Translations under genes and position numbers: made by a program
Assembly: GCF_000812965.1 (NCBI RefSeq)
Contig: NZ_JSYN01000024.1
Location: forward strand, 19,044-83,043
Length of the DNA stretch: 64,000 bases
From: Pedobacter kyungheensis
GTDB taxonomy: Bacteria > Bacteroidota > Bacteroidia > Sphingobacteriales > Sphingobacteriaceae
Direction of reading: 5' to 3'
The notes under the pieces: model-generated
Databases searched by the model: none
What the model saw: the letters and a program-made list of their open reading frames with translations, nothing else
What the model was told of the DNA's origin: nothing
In this document: piece after piece, positions 39,485 to 47,349 of the stretch
How the letters are laid out: each line of letters opens with the position of its first letter
Numbering within the stretch: the stretch's first letter is position 1

Positions 39485-40804
39485 ATGGAAAAAGAAAGGC
39501 AGATTATTCATATGGATCAAGATGCATTTTTTGTGTCGGTAGAAATCAGAAAAAATCCCAAACTATTAGGCAAACCCGTCATTATTGGCGGTGGCGGCGA
39601 TAGGGGCGTAGTAGCTTCGTGCAGTTATGAAGCCCGGAAATACGGTGTCCACTCGGCAATGCCCGGCCGAACGGCGAAACTCCTTTGTCCGCAGGCCATT
39701 TTTTTAAGGGGCGATATGGAAGAGTACTCGCAGGCCTCGCACGAGATTACCGAAATCATTGCCGATAAAGTTCCGCTTTTTGAAAAAGCCAGTATCGATG
39801 AGCATTATATCGATATGACGGGTATGGACCGCTTTTTTGGCTGTATGAAATTTGCTTCCGAACTCAGACAAACCATTATTAAAGAAATGAGTCTGCCCAT
39901 TTCCTTTGGTTTATCTATCAATAAAACGGTGGCTAAAATTGCCACTAACGAATCCAAACCGGCTGGCGAGCGGCAGGTTACTTTTCCTGAACTGCGGCCC
40001 TTCCTCGATCCGCTGGCTATTCATAAAATTCCGGGTATAGGCCATGCCACCTATAAAAAACTGAGTGAAATGGGCGTGCGGCAAATTCTTACCCTTACAC
40101 AAATTCCGCAACAGCTCATGTTTAAAATACTTGGGCAACACGGATTAAGTTTGTGGCAAAAGGCAAATGGTATCGATCTGGCTCCTGTAGTACCTTACCG
40201 CGAAAGAAAATCAATCGGTACACAGGCTACCTTCGAAAGCGATACCATGGATATGGCCAAATTAAAGGCCATTATCACTGGCATGGTAACCGGCTTAACC
40301 TTTCAGCTGCGCAACCAGAAAAAATTAACGGCCTGCATTACCGTAACCGTACGTTATACCAATTTCGAAACGGTTACCCAGCAGGAACGGATTCCTTACA
40401 CCTCACTCGATTCTTTCCTGATCAGTAAAGCCCATAGTCTTTTCGAAAAAGTTTATGCCAAAAGAATGTTGTTGCGTTTAGTGGGCGTAAAGTTGTCGCA
40501 TTTGGTAAGCGGTTATGAACAGATGGGCTTATATAACATTGCCGAAGAAGAATATAGCCTGTATCAGGCTATGGATAAGGTAAGAAACAGTTATGGGGCA
40601 GAGGCTGTGGTAAAAGCCTGTATTGTTACCCAGCCACCCCGCGATGAAAAAGGGAAAGTGATCAAATATAATCCCCGCAAAAAGAAAGTGTTGATCGAAA
40701 ATACCAATGGTGAAGAAGAAAAAGAACCCGAAGTAAGGAAACGGTCAAAAATCAGGAGTTTTATGAGCGAAAAAGGAACAATTGGAACTAAATCTTACGA
40801 CTGA
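39485..40804 (+). CDS. dinB: Y-family DNA polymerase (DNA polymerase IV / DinB type)
   Basis: About 439 residues, a translesion polymerase of the DinB/UmuC family. Catalytic carboxylates are present: D11 in HMDQDAFFVSVE, and D105/E106 in SIDEHYIDMTG. It is therefore an active enzyme, unlike the inactive ImuB relatives. The helix-hairpin-helix (HKIPGIGHATYKKL) and little-finger regions follow. QMGLY, where the family carries QLDLF, is probably a diverged sliding-clamp-binding motif. The start was taken at the ATG at 39485; a TTG three codons upstream is in frame but less likely. The basic tail of about 40 residues has no recognisable domain. Its stop overlaps the start of the next polymerase gene (TGATG, one shared base), so the two are translationally coupled. 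Likely role: synthesis across DNA damage. Confidence 0.92.
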   Translation: MEKERQIIHMDQDAFFVSVEIRKNPKLLGKPVIIGGGGDRGVVASCSYEARKYGVHSAMPGRTAKLLCPQAIFLRGDMEEYSQASHEITEIIADKVPLFEKASIDEHYIDMTGMDRFFGCMKFASELRQTIIKEMSLPISFGLSINKTVAKIATNESKPAGERQVTFPELRPFLDPLAIHKIPGIGHATYKKLSEMGVRQILTLTQIPQQLMFKILGQHGLSLWQKANGIDLAPVVPYRERKSIGTQATFESDTMDMAKLKAIITGMVTGLTFQLRNQKKLTACITVTVRYTNFETVTQQERIPYTSLDSFLISKAHSLFEKVYAKRMLLRLVGVKLSHLVSGYEQMGLYNIAEEEYSLYQAMDKVRNSYGAEAVVKACIVTQPPRDEKGKVIKYNPRKKKVLIENTNGEEEKEPEVRKRSKIRSFMSEKGTIGTKSYD

Positions 40805-43800
40805 TGTTTTTAAATGTCCATTCTGCTTATAGCCTAAAATATGGTACGGAAAGTATCGGGCAACTCATTGCCACTGCGCGGAGTTTGGGTATCCACCAGA
40901 TGGTGCTTACCGATATCAATAATTCAACCGGAGCTGTAGAGTTTATCCGCGAGTGTTACAAACAGGGCATCGCCAAAACGGCCGATGATATACACAAAGG
41001 CAATATTCCCTACCGGATTAAGCCTGTAGCCGGCATTGAGTTCAGAAATGGTAACAGGGTGCTATATGTAGGTATTGCCCGCAATAGGGAAGGTATGCGC
41101 GAGTTGAATGAGTTTTTAAGCTACCATAACATCAACAATATTGCCCTGCCCGAAAACCCGCCCGAAATGGAAAATGTATACCTCATTTATCCTTTTCATA
41201 AATCTTTTAACCGCGAGCTCAAAGAAAATGAGTTTGTTGGCATCCGGGGTAAACAGCTTAATTTGTTGTACAAACATCCCCTTTTAAAGCAAAAAGAAAA
41301 ACTACTGGTCTGGCACCCCGTTACTGTAAGCAATAAGATTACCTATCGCCTGCATGAATATTTTAGGGCTATTGAGCTGAATACATTGCTCAGTAAAGTA
41401 CCCGATGAGCAGAAATGCGAACCCGATGAATTCCTGATTCCGGAAGCCCAGCTTACCCGGCAGTTTGAGCAATATCCCTTCATTGTTCAAAACACACAAC
41501 AATTGTTGGATAGCTGCGATTTGAGTATATATTTTGAAAATACCCCTGTGCCTTCATCTAAAAATAGGTTTTACTATACCAAAACAGGTTTGGAAGGTGA
41601 TAAAAAAATGCTGCGAAGGTTGGCGACAGTAGGACTTAAATACCGTTATGGCGAAAATAATAAGGAAGCTATGGCGCGTTTAGAAAAAGAGCTGCGAATC
41701 ATTGAACTTAAGAACTTCTGTGCCTATTTCCTCATCACTTTTGATATTGTACGTTATGCCATGAACTATTGTGGCTTTTACCATGTTGGCCGTGGTTCGG
41801 GGGCTAATAGCATTGTGGCTTACTGCCTGCGCATTACCGATGTAGATCCCATCGATCTGGATTTATACTTTGAAAGGTTTTTGCATGAGAAACGAACCAG
41901 TCCGCCTGATTTTGATATCGATTTTTCCTGGGATGAACGCGAAACCATCCAGCGCTATATTTTTAACCGTTACCCCAAATGGCATGTCGCTTTCCTGGGC
42001 ACCATGAGCACTTTTAAAGACCGTGCCATTATCCGCGAAATAGGTAAGGTAATGGGCTTGCCCAAAGAAGAAATCGACAGTTTTACCGACCCAACCAAAG
42101 AAAAGGAAAACCAGAAAAACAGCACTTACCAAAGGCTGCTTGCCGTGCACCATTACATGAAGAGTATGCCCAATCAGCGTTCTATCCATGCCGGGGGCAT
42201 TTTGATTTCAGAAGAGCCCATTACTTATTATACCGCACTGGATATGCCACCAAAAGGTTTCCCTACCGTACAGTGGGATATGTACGAAGCCGAAGCAATC
42301 GGGTACGAAAAATTCGATATTTTGAGCCAAAGGGGGATTGGCCACATCCGCGAAGCGGTACAACTGATTCAAAAGAACAAAGGGAAACCAATTGATATAC
42401 ACAATTTTCCCGTTTTTAAGCATGACGCAGAATTGAACAGGATTTTAAAGGAAGGTCAACCTATAGGCTGTTTCTATATCGAATCGCCTGCTATGCGGCA
42501 GCTGCTTAAAAAACTGAAATGCGATAATTACCTCACCCTGGTTGCTGCCAGTTCCATTATCCGCCCCGGGGTGGCCAGTTCGGGGATGATGAAATCGTAC
42601 ATCGAGCGTTACCATGCGCCTGATAAGGTTGTTTACCTCTGCGAGGTAATGAAGGAGCGTTTGAGCGAAACCTATGGCGTAATGGTGTATCAGGAAGATG
42701 TGATTAAGGTATGCCATTACTTTGCTGGACTCGATCTGGCCGATGCCGATGTACTCCGTAAAGCCATGAGCGGTAAATATCGGTCTAAACTGGCTTTTGA
42801 TGAGTTGGTGAATAAGTTTTTCGCTTCAGCACGAAAAGAAGGCCACTCAGAAGAACTGATTACTGAGGTTTGGCGGCAGATTTCATCCTTTGCCGGTTAC
42901 AGCTTTTCAAAAGCTCATTCGGCTTCCTTCGCCGTAGAGAGCTACCAGAGCCTGTACCTTAAAACCTATTATCCCATGGAGTTTATGGTGGCCGTGCTCA
43001 ACAATTACGGCGGTTTTTACAGTCGCTGGGTATATGTTAACGAACTGCAGAAAACCGGTGCCCGGGTGCATTTACCCTGTGTAAACCACAGCGATGAAGT
43101 GGTGAACATACGGGGCGAAGATGCTTATCTGGGGTTTATCGGGGTGCAGGGCCTGGAAGAAAAAAATATAAAAATTATCCCCGCCGAACGCAAGGCCAAT
43201 GGGCCGTACCTCGATCTGGAAGATTTTGTAAAACGGACCAATATTTCTTTAGAGCAGGTCATTATTTTAATTCGCCTGGGCTGTCTGCGCTTTACCGGTA
43301 AAGACCGCAAAACGCTGCTTTGGGATGTGCACAATTACCTCGGCTTTAAACAAAAGAAAGTAAATGCTGCCGAACTTTTTAAACTCAGTTATAAAACTTA
43401 CCAATTGCCAGAACTGGCAGATTCAGAGCTCGAAAATGCTTATACCGAACTGGAGCTGCTGGGGTATCCACTTAATCATAAAATGTTCGATTTTCTGAAA
43501 ACCAGTTACCGTGGCGATGTAATGGCGGCCGATCTGCATAAACATTTAGGTAAAACCATCAGGATGGTAGGTAATTACGTATGCGAAAAAACAGTGCATA
43601 CCATTAAAAATACCAAAATGTGGTTTGGTACATTTTTAGATGCCAATGGCGATTTTTTCGACACGACCCATTTTCCCAATACTACGCCTGTTTATCCTTT
43701 TAAAGGCAAGGGCTGCTATCTGATTTTAGGTAAGGTGGTCGAAGATTTTGGCTTTCAGAGTATTGAGGTATTGAAATTTGCCAAATTGGACATTCAGTTG

Positions 43801-43821
43801 AACCCGGTAGCGATTAATTAA
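40804..43821 (+). CDS. DNA polymerase III alpha-type (DnaE) subunit, probably error-prone DnaE2-like
   Basis: 1005 residues, shorter than a replicative DnaE (about 1160) and close to DnaE2 length. N-terminal PHP domain (HSAYSLKYG), but the usual LTDHGN is LTDINN, so a metal-binding His is missing and PHP exonuclease activity is doubtful. The polymerase core is intact: GRGSGANSIVAYCL and the catalytic PDFDIDF motif near residue 380. SFSKAHSASFAVESY, HhH-like and OB-fold regions follow. It is translationally coupled to an active Y-family polymerase, which resembles the mutasome pairing of ImuB with DnaE2 in other bacteria, but here the Y-polymerase keeps its active site. No imuA-like gene is adjacent. 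Probable role: mutagenic translesion synthesis or repair rather than bulk replication. Confidence 0.9.
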   Translation: MFLNVHSAYSLKYGTESIGQLIATARSLGIHQMVLTDINNSTGAVEFIRECYKQGIAKTADDIHKGNIPYRIKPVAGIEFRNGNRVLYVGIARNREGMRELNEFLSYHNINNIALPENPPEMENVYLIYPFHKSFNRELKENEFVGIRGKQLNLLYKHPLLKQKEKLLVWHPVTVSNKITYRLHEYFRAIELNTLLSKVPDEQKCEPDEFLIPEAQLTRQFEQYPFIVQNTQQLLDSCDLSIYFENTPVPSSKNRFYYTKTGLEGDKKMLRRLATVGLKYRYGENNKEAMARLEKELRIIELKNFCAYFLITFDIVRYAMNYCGFYHVGRGSGANSIVAYCLRITDVDPIDLDLYFERFLHEKRTSPPDFDIDFSWDERETIQRYIFNRYPKWHVAFLGTMSTFKDRAIIREIGKVMGLPKEEIDSFTDPTKEKENQKNSTYQRLLAVHHYMKSMPNQRSIHAGGILISEEPITYYTALDMPPKGFPTVQWDMYEAEAIGYEKFDILSQRGIGHIREAVQLIQKNKGKPIDIHNFPVFKHDAELNRILKEGQPIGCFYIESPAMRQLLKKLKCDNYLTLVAASSIIRPGVASSGMMKSYIERYHAPDKVVYLCEVMKERLSETYGVMVYQEDVIKVCHYFAGLDLADADVLRKAMSGKYRSKLAFDELVNKFFASARKEGHSEELITEVWRQISSFAGYSFSKAHSASFAVESYQSLYLKTYYPMEFMVAVLNNYGGFYSRWVYVNELQKTGARVHLPCVNHSDEVVNIRGEDAYLGFIGVQGLEEKNIKIIPAERKANGPYLDLEDFVKRTNISLEQVIILIRLGCLRFTGKDRKTLLWDVHNYLGFKQKKVNAAELFKLSYKTYQLPELADSELENAYTELELLGYPLNHKMFDFLKTSYRGDVMAADLHKHLGKTIRMVGNYVCEKTVHTIKNTKMWFGTFLDANGDFFDTTHFPNTTPVYPFKGKGCYLILGKVVEDFGFQSIEVLKFAKLDIQLNPVAIN

Positions 43822-43831
43822 AACAAGTGAT

Positions 43832-44410
43832 ATGAACAGTGCTAAAATTAGGAAAGAGTATTCACTGGTTCTTCATCCTTCCATAGAAATTATTGATAAA
43901 GTTGCGGCTTTAAAAGCTAAATTAACAACCAAAATCAGGAAATATGCAAGCAGAGATTCAGTTGCTCATGTTACCATTATTAAATTTTTAGCTAGTCAAA
44001 AAGAATTAATAATTATCGAAAAGAAGATCGAAATGTTTTGCAATTCACAAAAGCAGCAGAAAGTGATTTTTAATAGGTTGATCTCCTCAAAAAAAAGCCG
44101 CACCATTTTTGTAATTCCAGATGAATCTTCCAAAACTTATTTAAAGAATCTTTTAGATGATTTCCAAAAAAGGTTGAAAACACGCTGCACTAAAAGTGGT
44201 GGCGAAGCACATATCTCTATCGGCCGTAAATTAAGCTCAACTCAAATTGACCTGGCCCAAAATTTATTTGGCCCTGTAACTTTAAAGTTTAATTGCGATA
44301 CCGTTGCCATACGGAGGTTCAGTAAAAACGCTGGCCAGTTCGAAGTAATTAAAACCTTTAAATTTTTAGAAAATTCATTAATTGATTCCCAATATTCCCT
44401 ATTCGATTAG
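43832..44410 (+). CDS. 2H phosphoesterase (2'-5' RNA ligase / LigT-like family)
   Basis: 192 residues. Both catalytic HxT/S motifs of the 2H superfamily are present: H46-V-T48 in AHVTII and H127-I-S129 in AHISIG. Family members act on cyclic phosphodiester or 2'-5' linked RNA ends. The start is 10 bases after the DnaE stop, so the gene is probably the third member of the dinB-dnaE operon; a role in nucleic-acid end processing would fit but is not shown by the sequence. Codons and base composition are more AT-rich than in the two polymerases, which may point to a separate origin. Confidence 0.82.
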   Translation: MNSAKIRKEYSLVLHPSIEIIDKVAALKAKLTTKIRKYASRDSVAHVTIIKFLASQKELIIIEKKIEMFCNSQKQQKVIFNRLISSKKSRTIFVIPDESSKTYLKNLLDDFQKRLKTRCTKSGGEAHISIGRKLSSTQIDLAQNLFGPVTLKFNCDTVAIRRFSKNAGQFEVIKTFKFLENSLIDSQYSLFD

Positions 44411-44425
44411 TATTAATTTAAAATC

Positions 44426-44456
44426 ATGAGCCGATTAAATCTACTAATCGGCTCAT
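44426..44456 (+). promoter_or_regulatory. Inverted repeat 1 upstream of fic (candidate operator)
   Basis: Perfect 12-bp arms ATGAGCCGATTA and TAATCGGCTCAT separated by 7 bases. It begins 16 bases after the 2H phosphoesterase stop. There is no T-tract after it, so it is a poor terminator. The 14-base phrase TGAGCCGATTAAAT repeats exactly 45 bases downstream. Confidence 0.65.
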
Positions 44457-44471
44457 AAATATGCTTGTTTT

Positions 44472-44500
44472 TGAGCCGATTAAATTGTATATTCGGCTCA
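44472..44500 (+). promoter_or_regulatory. Inverted repeat 2 overlapping the fic start codon (candidate operator)
   Basis: Arms TGAGCCGA (44472-44479) and TCGGCTCA (44493-44500). Half-sites are 21 bases apart, the same spacing as in repeat 1, which is two turns of DNA and typical of a dimeric binding protein. The last base of the right arm is the A of the fic ATG. A weak -7-like element (TATGCTTG, 44460-44467) lies between the two repeats. Confidence 0.65.
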
Positions 44501-45603
44501 TGCAGTATAATTGGGAGTTAAAAACCTGGCCAAACTTTACTTTTTCCACAAAAGATATTGAGCATGATCTCTATCATTTTGCTCAGCAAACCGGTGAGGT
44601 TAATGCTTTGTTAAAATCGTTACCTGATGATATAAGGCAAGAAACATTACTTGAAATGATTTTGTCTGAAGCCATAAAAACATCAGAAATAGAAGGGGAA
44701 TTTTTAAGTAGAAGAGATGTGATGTCATCCATTAAAAATAACCTTGGACTTAATAAAACACCTGATGTTGTAAAAGATCAACGTGCTTCTGGAATAGCTG
44801 ATTTAATGATTGATGTGAGAAATACCTTTTTAGATGAATTAACTAAAGATACCTTATGGCATTGGCATAAGCTTTTATTCACAGGGAATAAATATATAAA
44901 CATGGGTGCCTGGAGAAAAGGCGATGATCCGATGCAGGTCGTATCTGGAGGAGTAGGTAATGAAGAAATCCATTTTGAAGCACCACCCTCACATCGTGTT
45001 ATTGGTGAAATGGAAGCTTTTATCACCTGGTTTAATGCAACCAAACCACAGGGTACTAAAGAAATTAAAGATCCCGTAATAAGGGCTGGTATTGCTCATC
45101 TGTATTTTGAAACAATCCATCCCTTCGAAGACGGAAATGGTCGTATTGGGAGGGCAATTGCAGAAAAAACTATTTCGCAGACATTAGGCCGGCCAGTAAT
45201 GCTCAGCTTATCTAAAGCAATCGAAAGTAATAGGTCTGCTTATTATCAGGCTTTAAAAAACGCGCAAAGAAGCAATGAAATTTCTGAGTGGCTCAAATAT
45301 TTTGTGGCTATTGCACTTCAGGCACAATTGGAAGCCAAACAAACGATCGATTTTACACTTCGTAAAATAAAAGTTTTTGACCTATTCAGAGAAAAATTTA
45401 ATGATAGGCAAAAGAAGGTTCTACAAAAGATGTACAGTTTCGGAATTGATGGTTTTGAAGGAGGGATGACCGCTAAAAAATATATTTCAATCACTAAAAC
45501 TTCAAAAGCTACTGCCACAAGAGATTTGAAAGAGTTGGAGAATTTAGGTGTTTTAATGGCTTTTGGCAGCGGTAGGAGTGTGCATTATAAAATCAAAGAT
45601 TAA
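44500..45603 (+). CDS. fic: Fic family protein with DUF4172 N-terminus and C-terminal winged helix
   Basis: 367 residues. N-terminal MQYNWELKTWPNFTF is a DUF4172 signature. The inhibitory helix motif [ST]xxxE[GN] is T61-S-E-I-E65-G66, so this is a self-inhibited Fic with an N-terminal inhibition helix. The catalytic loop H207PFEDGNGRIGR218 fully matches HPFxxGNGRxxR, so AMP transfer from ATP is the expected reaction. The C-terminus (about 320-367) looks like a winged helix-turn-helix (TSKATATRDLKELENLGVL). The start at 44500 was preferred over an in-frame ATG at 44461 because homologous domain sequence begins here and inverted repeat 2 ends on it. Inferred: it may bind the paired inverted repeats and control its own expression. 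Target of AMPylation unknown; it could be an orphan toxin-like regulator. Confidence 0.88.
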   Translation: MQYNWELKTWPNFTFSTKDIEHDLYHFAQQTGEVNALLKSLPDDIRQETLLEMILSEAIKTSEIEGEFLSRRDVMSSIKNNLGLNKTPDVVKDQRASGIADLMIDVRNTFLDELTKDTLWHWHKLLFTGNKYINMGAWRKGDDPMQVVSGGVGNEEIHFEAPPSHRVIGEMEAFITWFNATKPQGTKEIKDPVIRAGIAHLYFETIHPFEDGNGRIGRAIAEKTISQTLGRPVMLSLSKAIESNRSAYYQALKNAQRSNEISEWLKYFVAIALQAQLEAKQTIDFTLRKIKVFDLFREKFNDRQKKVLQKMYSFGIDGFEGGMTAKKYISITKTSKATATRDLKELENLGVLMAFGSGRSVHYKIKD

Positions 45604-45611
45604 TAATCCTG

Positions 45612-45638
45612 CTTGCGCGCGTTTCAAACGCGTGCAAG
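45612..45638. repeat. GC-rich REP-like palindrome
   Basis: 13-bp arms CTTGCGCGCGTTT and AAACGCGTGCAAG (one G-T pair) around a single base, 8 bases after the fic stop. No T-tract follows. It could stabilise the 3' end of the fic mRNA; the form is that of dispersed REP elements. Confidence 0.6.
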
Positions 45639-45696
45639 AATAGCCCAACGATTGCATCGTTTAACAGTTCTTCAACATAATTTCTATATTTAAACC

Positions 45697-46206
45697 ATGA
45701 TCCACTTCAAAGCAGAAATAGAACGTTTCGAAACCATGGGCGAAAAAACCGGCTGGAGCTACGTATTTATTCCCGAAGCTTTAGCTAACGAAATTAAAGC
45801 CGGCTGTAAAAAGAGTTTCAGGGTTAAAGGCAAAATAGATGAGCTCGAGGTTTCAGGGCTGGCCACCATACCCATGGGAGAAGGAGATTTCATTATTGCC
45901 TTAAATGGTCCTTTACGTAAAAAACTCAGAAAAGAAGCCGGTGCCGCAATCGAATTGTTTTTAACAGAAGATAAAGACTTTAAAATTGAAATGCCCGAAG
46001 ATCTCGAAATATGCTTGTCAGAAGAGGAACGCCTGATGCAGAATTTCTTAAAACAACCCAAATCGCACCAAAACTATTACATCAACTGGATCAATCAGGC
46101 CAAAACAGAACCCACCCGAACCAAAAGACTAGTTATGACCGTTAAAGCGATGGATAAAGGGCAGGACTTCGGGACAATGATTCGTGAATCGCAAGGGAAG
46201 TCCTGA
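45697..46206 (+). CDS. DUF1905 / YdeI-OmpD-associated family protein
   Basis: 169 residues. The N-terminal half (IERFETMGEKTGWSYVFIP, then GKIDELEVSGLATIPMGEGDF) fits DUF1905, a small beta-barrel fold. The C-terminal half (LKQPKSHQNYYINWINQAK, RTKRLVMTVKAMDKGQDFG) fits the bacteriocin-protection YdeI/OmdA helical domain. Members of these families are common in Bacteroidota and largely uncharacterised; YdeI has been linked to envelope stress and peptide resistance in enterobacteria. It is a cytoplasmic protein by sequence, with no signal peptide. It is separated from fic by 93 bases that hold a REP-like palindrome and is probably transcribed separately. Confidence 0.8.
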   Translation: MIHFKAEIERFETMGEKTGWSYVFIPEALANEIKAGCKKSFRVKGKIDELEVSGLATIPMGEGDFIIALNGPLRKKLRKEAGAAIELFLTEDKDFKIEMPEDLEICLSEEERLMQNFLKQPKSHQNYYINWINQAKTEPTRTKRLVMTVKAMDKGQDFGTMIRESQGKS

Positions 46207-46301
46207 GTGATTGACGTTAATGGTCAATAGTTGATGGTTCATGGCCGGATACCAGATGACGCCATCCACGAATTATGGGCTATAAACTATTGACTCCAGA
46301 C

Positions 46302-47036
46302 TTAGGACTTTCTACTATAATTCCTGAACCAGCTGTTTACCTTCATTTGGATAACCCCTAAAAAAGCCTCCCTGAAAATGCGCGTGCTCATTTTTGAAGT
46401 TCCTTCGGTGCGGTCGGTAAAGATAATGGGTACCTCAACCACTTTAAACCCGAATTTAATTGCCGTAAATTTCATTTCAATCTGAAACGCATAACCCACA
46501 AACTTAATTTTGTTTAGCGGGATGGTTTCCAATACAATTTTGCGGTAGCATTTAAAACCAGCTGTAGCATCCTGAATGTTGATGCGGGTGATAAAACGAA
46601 CATACATGGAAGCAAAGTACGACATTAAAACCCTGCCCATTGGCCAGTTTACCACATTTACCCCTTTAACATACCGTGAGCCAATGGCTACATCAGCGCC
46701 GTTTACACAAGCTTCGCGCAGGCGGGCCAAATCATCCGGATTGTGCGAAAAGTCGGCATCCATTTCAAAAATGTAGTCGTAATTTTTTTGCAGTGCCCAG
46801 TTAAAACCATAGATGTATGCAGTGCCCAGGCCTTGTTTGCCCGAACGTTCTTCGATAAATAAATGCCCCTGGTATTCGTCCTGCAACGATTTTACAATGT
46901 CAGCAGTTCCGTCGGGAGAACCGTCATCAATAATTAAAACATGAAAAGGTTGTGTTAAAGAAAATACCTTGCGGATAATCTTTTCGATGTTTTCCTTCTC
47001 GTTGTAGGTTGGTATGATGACTAAACTATCTGGCAC
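46302..47036 (-). CDS. GT2 glycosyltransferase, polyprenol-phosphate mannose synthase-like
   Basis: 244 residues, GT-A fold of the DPM1-like family. Motifs: IIPTYNEKENI at the start, DDGSPDGT, and MDADFSHNP containing the metal-binding DAD. SRYVKG, DATAGFKCYR and FTDRTEGTSKMS are typical of dolichyl/polyprenyl-phosphate mannose synthases. It should transfer a sugar from a nucleotide donor to polyprenyl phosphate at the inner membrane face. There are no long transmembrane segments at the C-terminus, so it is the short soluble or peripheral type. It appears monocistronic: its neighbours are a convergent gene on one side and a 309-base gap on the other. Confidence 0.9.
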   Translation of the reverse strand: MPDSLVIIPTYNEKENIEKIIRKVFSLTQPFHVLIIDDGSPDGTADIVKSLQDEYQGHLFIEERSGKQGLGTAYIYGFNWALQKNYDYIFEMDADFSHNPDDLARLREACVNGADVAIGSRYVKGVNVVNWPMGRVLMSYFASMYVRFITRINIQDATAGFKCYRKIVLETIPLNKIKFVGYAFQIEMKFTAIKFGFKVVEVPIIFTDRTEGTSKMSTRIFREAFLGVIQMKVNSWFRNYSRKS

Positions 47037-47178
47037 GTTCGTTATTTTTTTATGAATGGAAGCTTTTGGCCTTTGTATTATGCGTAATAATTGCTTTTAA
47101 ACTGCGAAAGTAAAGATTTAATATGAATTCGCCACGATTTTTCATTGAATTGTGGAAGCTTTAAATCAACAACATTTT

Positions 47179-47349
47179 ACCATTTAAAACATATAAGGAC
47201 ACTTAAAATTTAAAACTGGTATGAGCTTTCATGGCTTATATGCTTGGTATTAAGCAATTATTTTTACCACCTAAGACATATAAGAACATTTAAGGTTTAA
47301 AACTTATATGAATCTTACATGCCTTATATGGTTAATATTAGGCAATTAT
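47179..47349. repeat. Two diverged 87-bp direct repeats with internal dyads
   Basis: Unit 1 starts at 47179 (ACCATTTAAAACATATAAG) and unit 2 at 47266 (ACCACCTAAGACATATAAG). Both run through TTTAAAACT, CATGxCTTATATG and end in GCAATTAT. Unit 2 runs into the last codons of the transporter gene ending at 47346. This fills most of the 309-base gap 47037-47345; no gene is seen there. Confidence 0.65.

Noticed and set aside
39485..40804. ImuB identity for the Y-family polymerase
   Set aside because: The catalytic Asp and Asp-Glu residues are all present, and no ImuA-like gene is adjacent, so an active DinB/Pol IV type is the better call.
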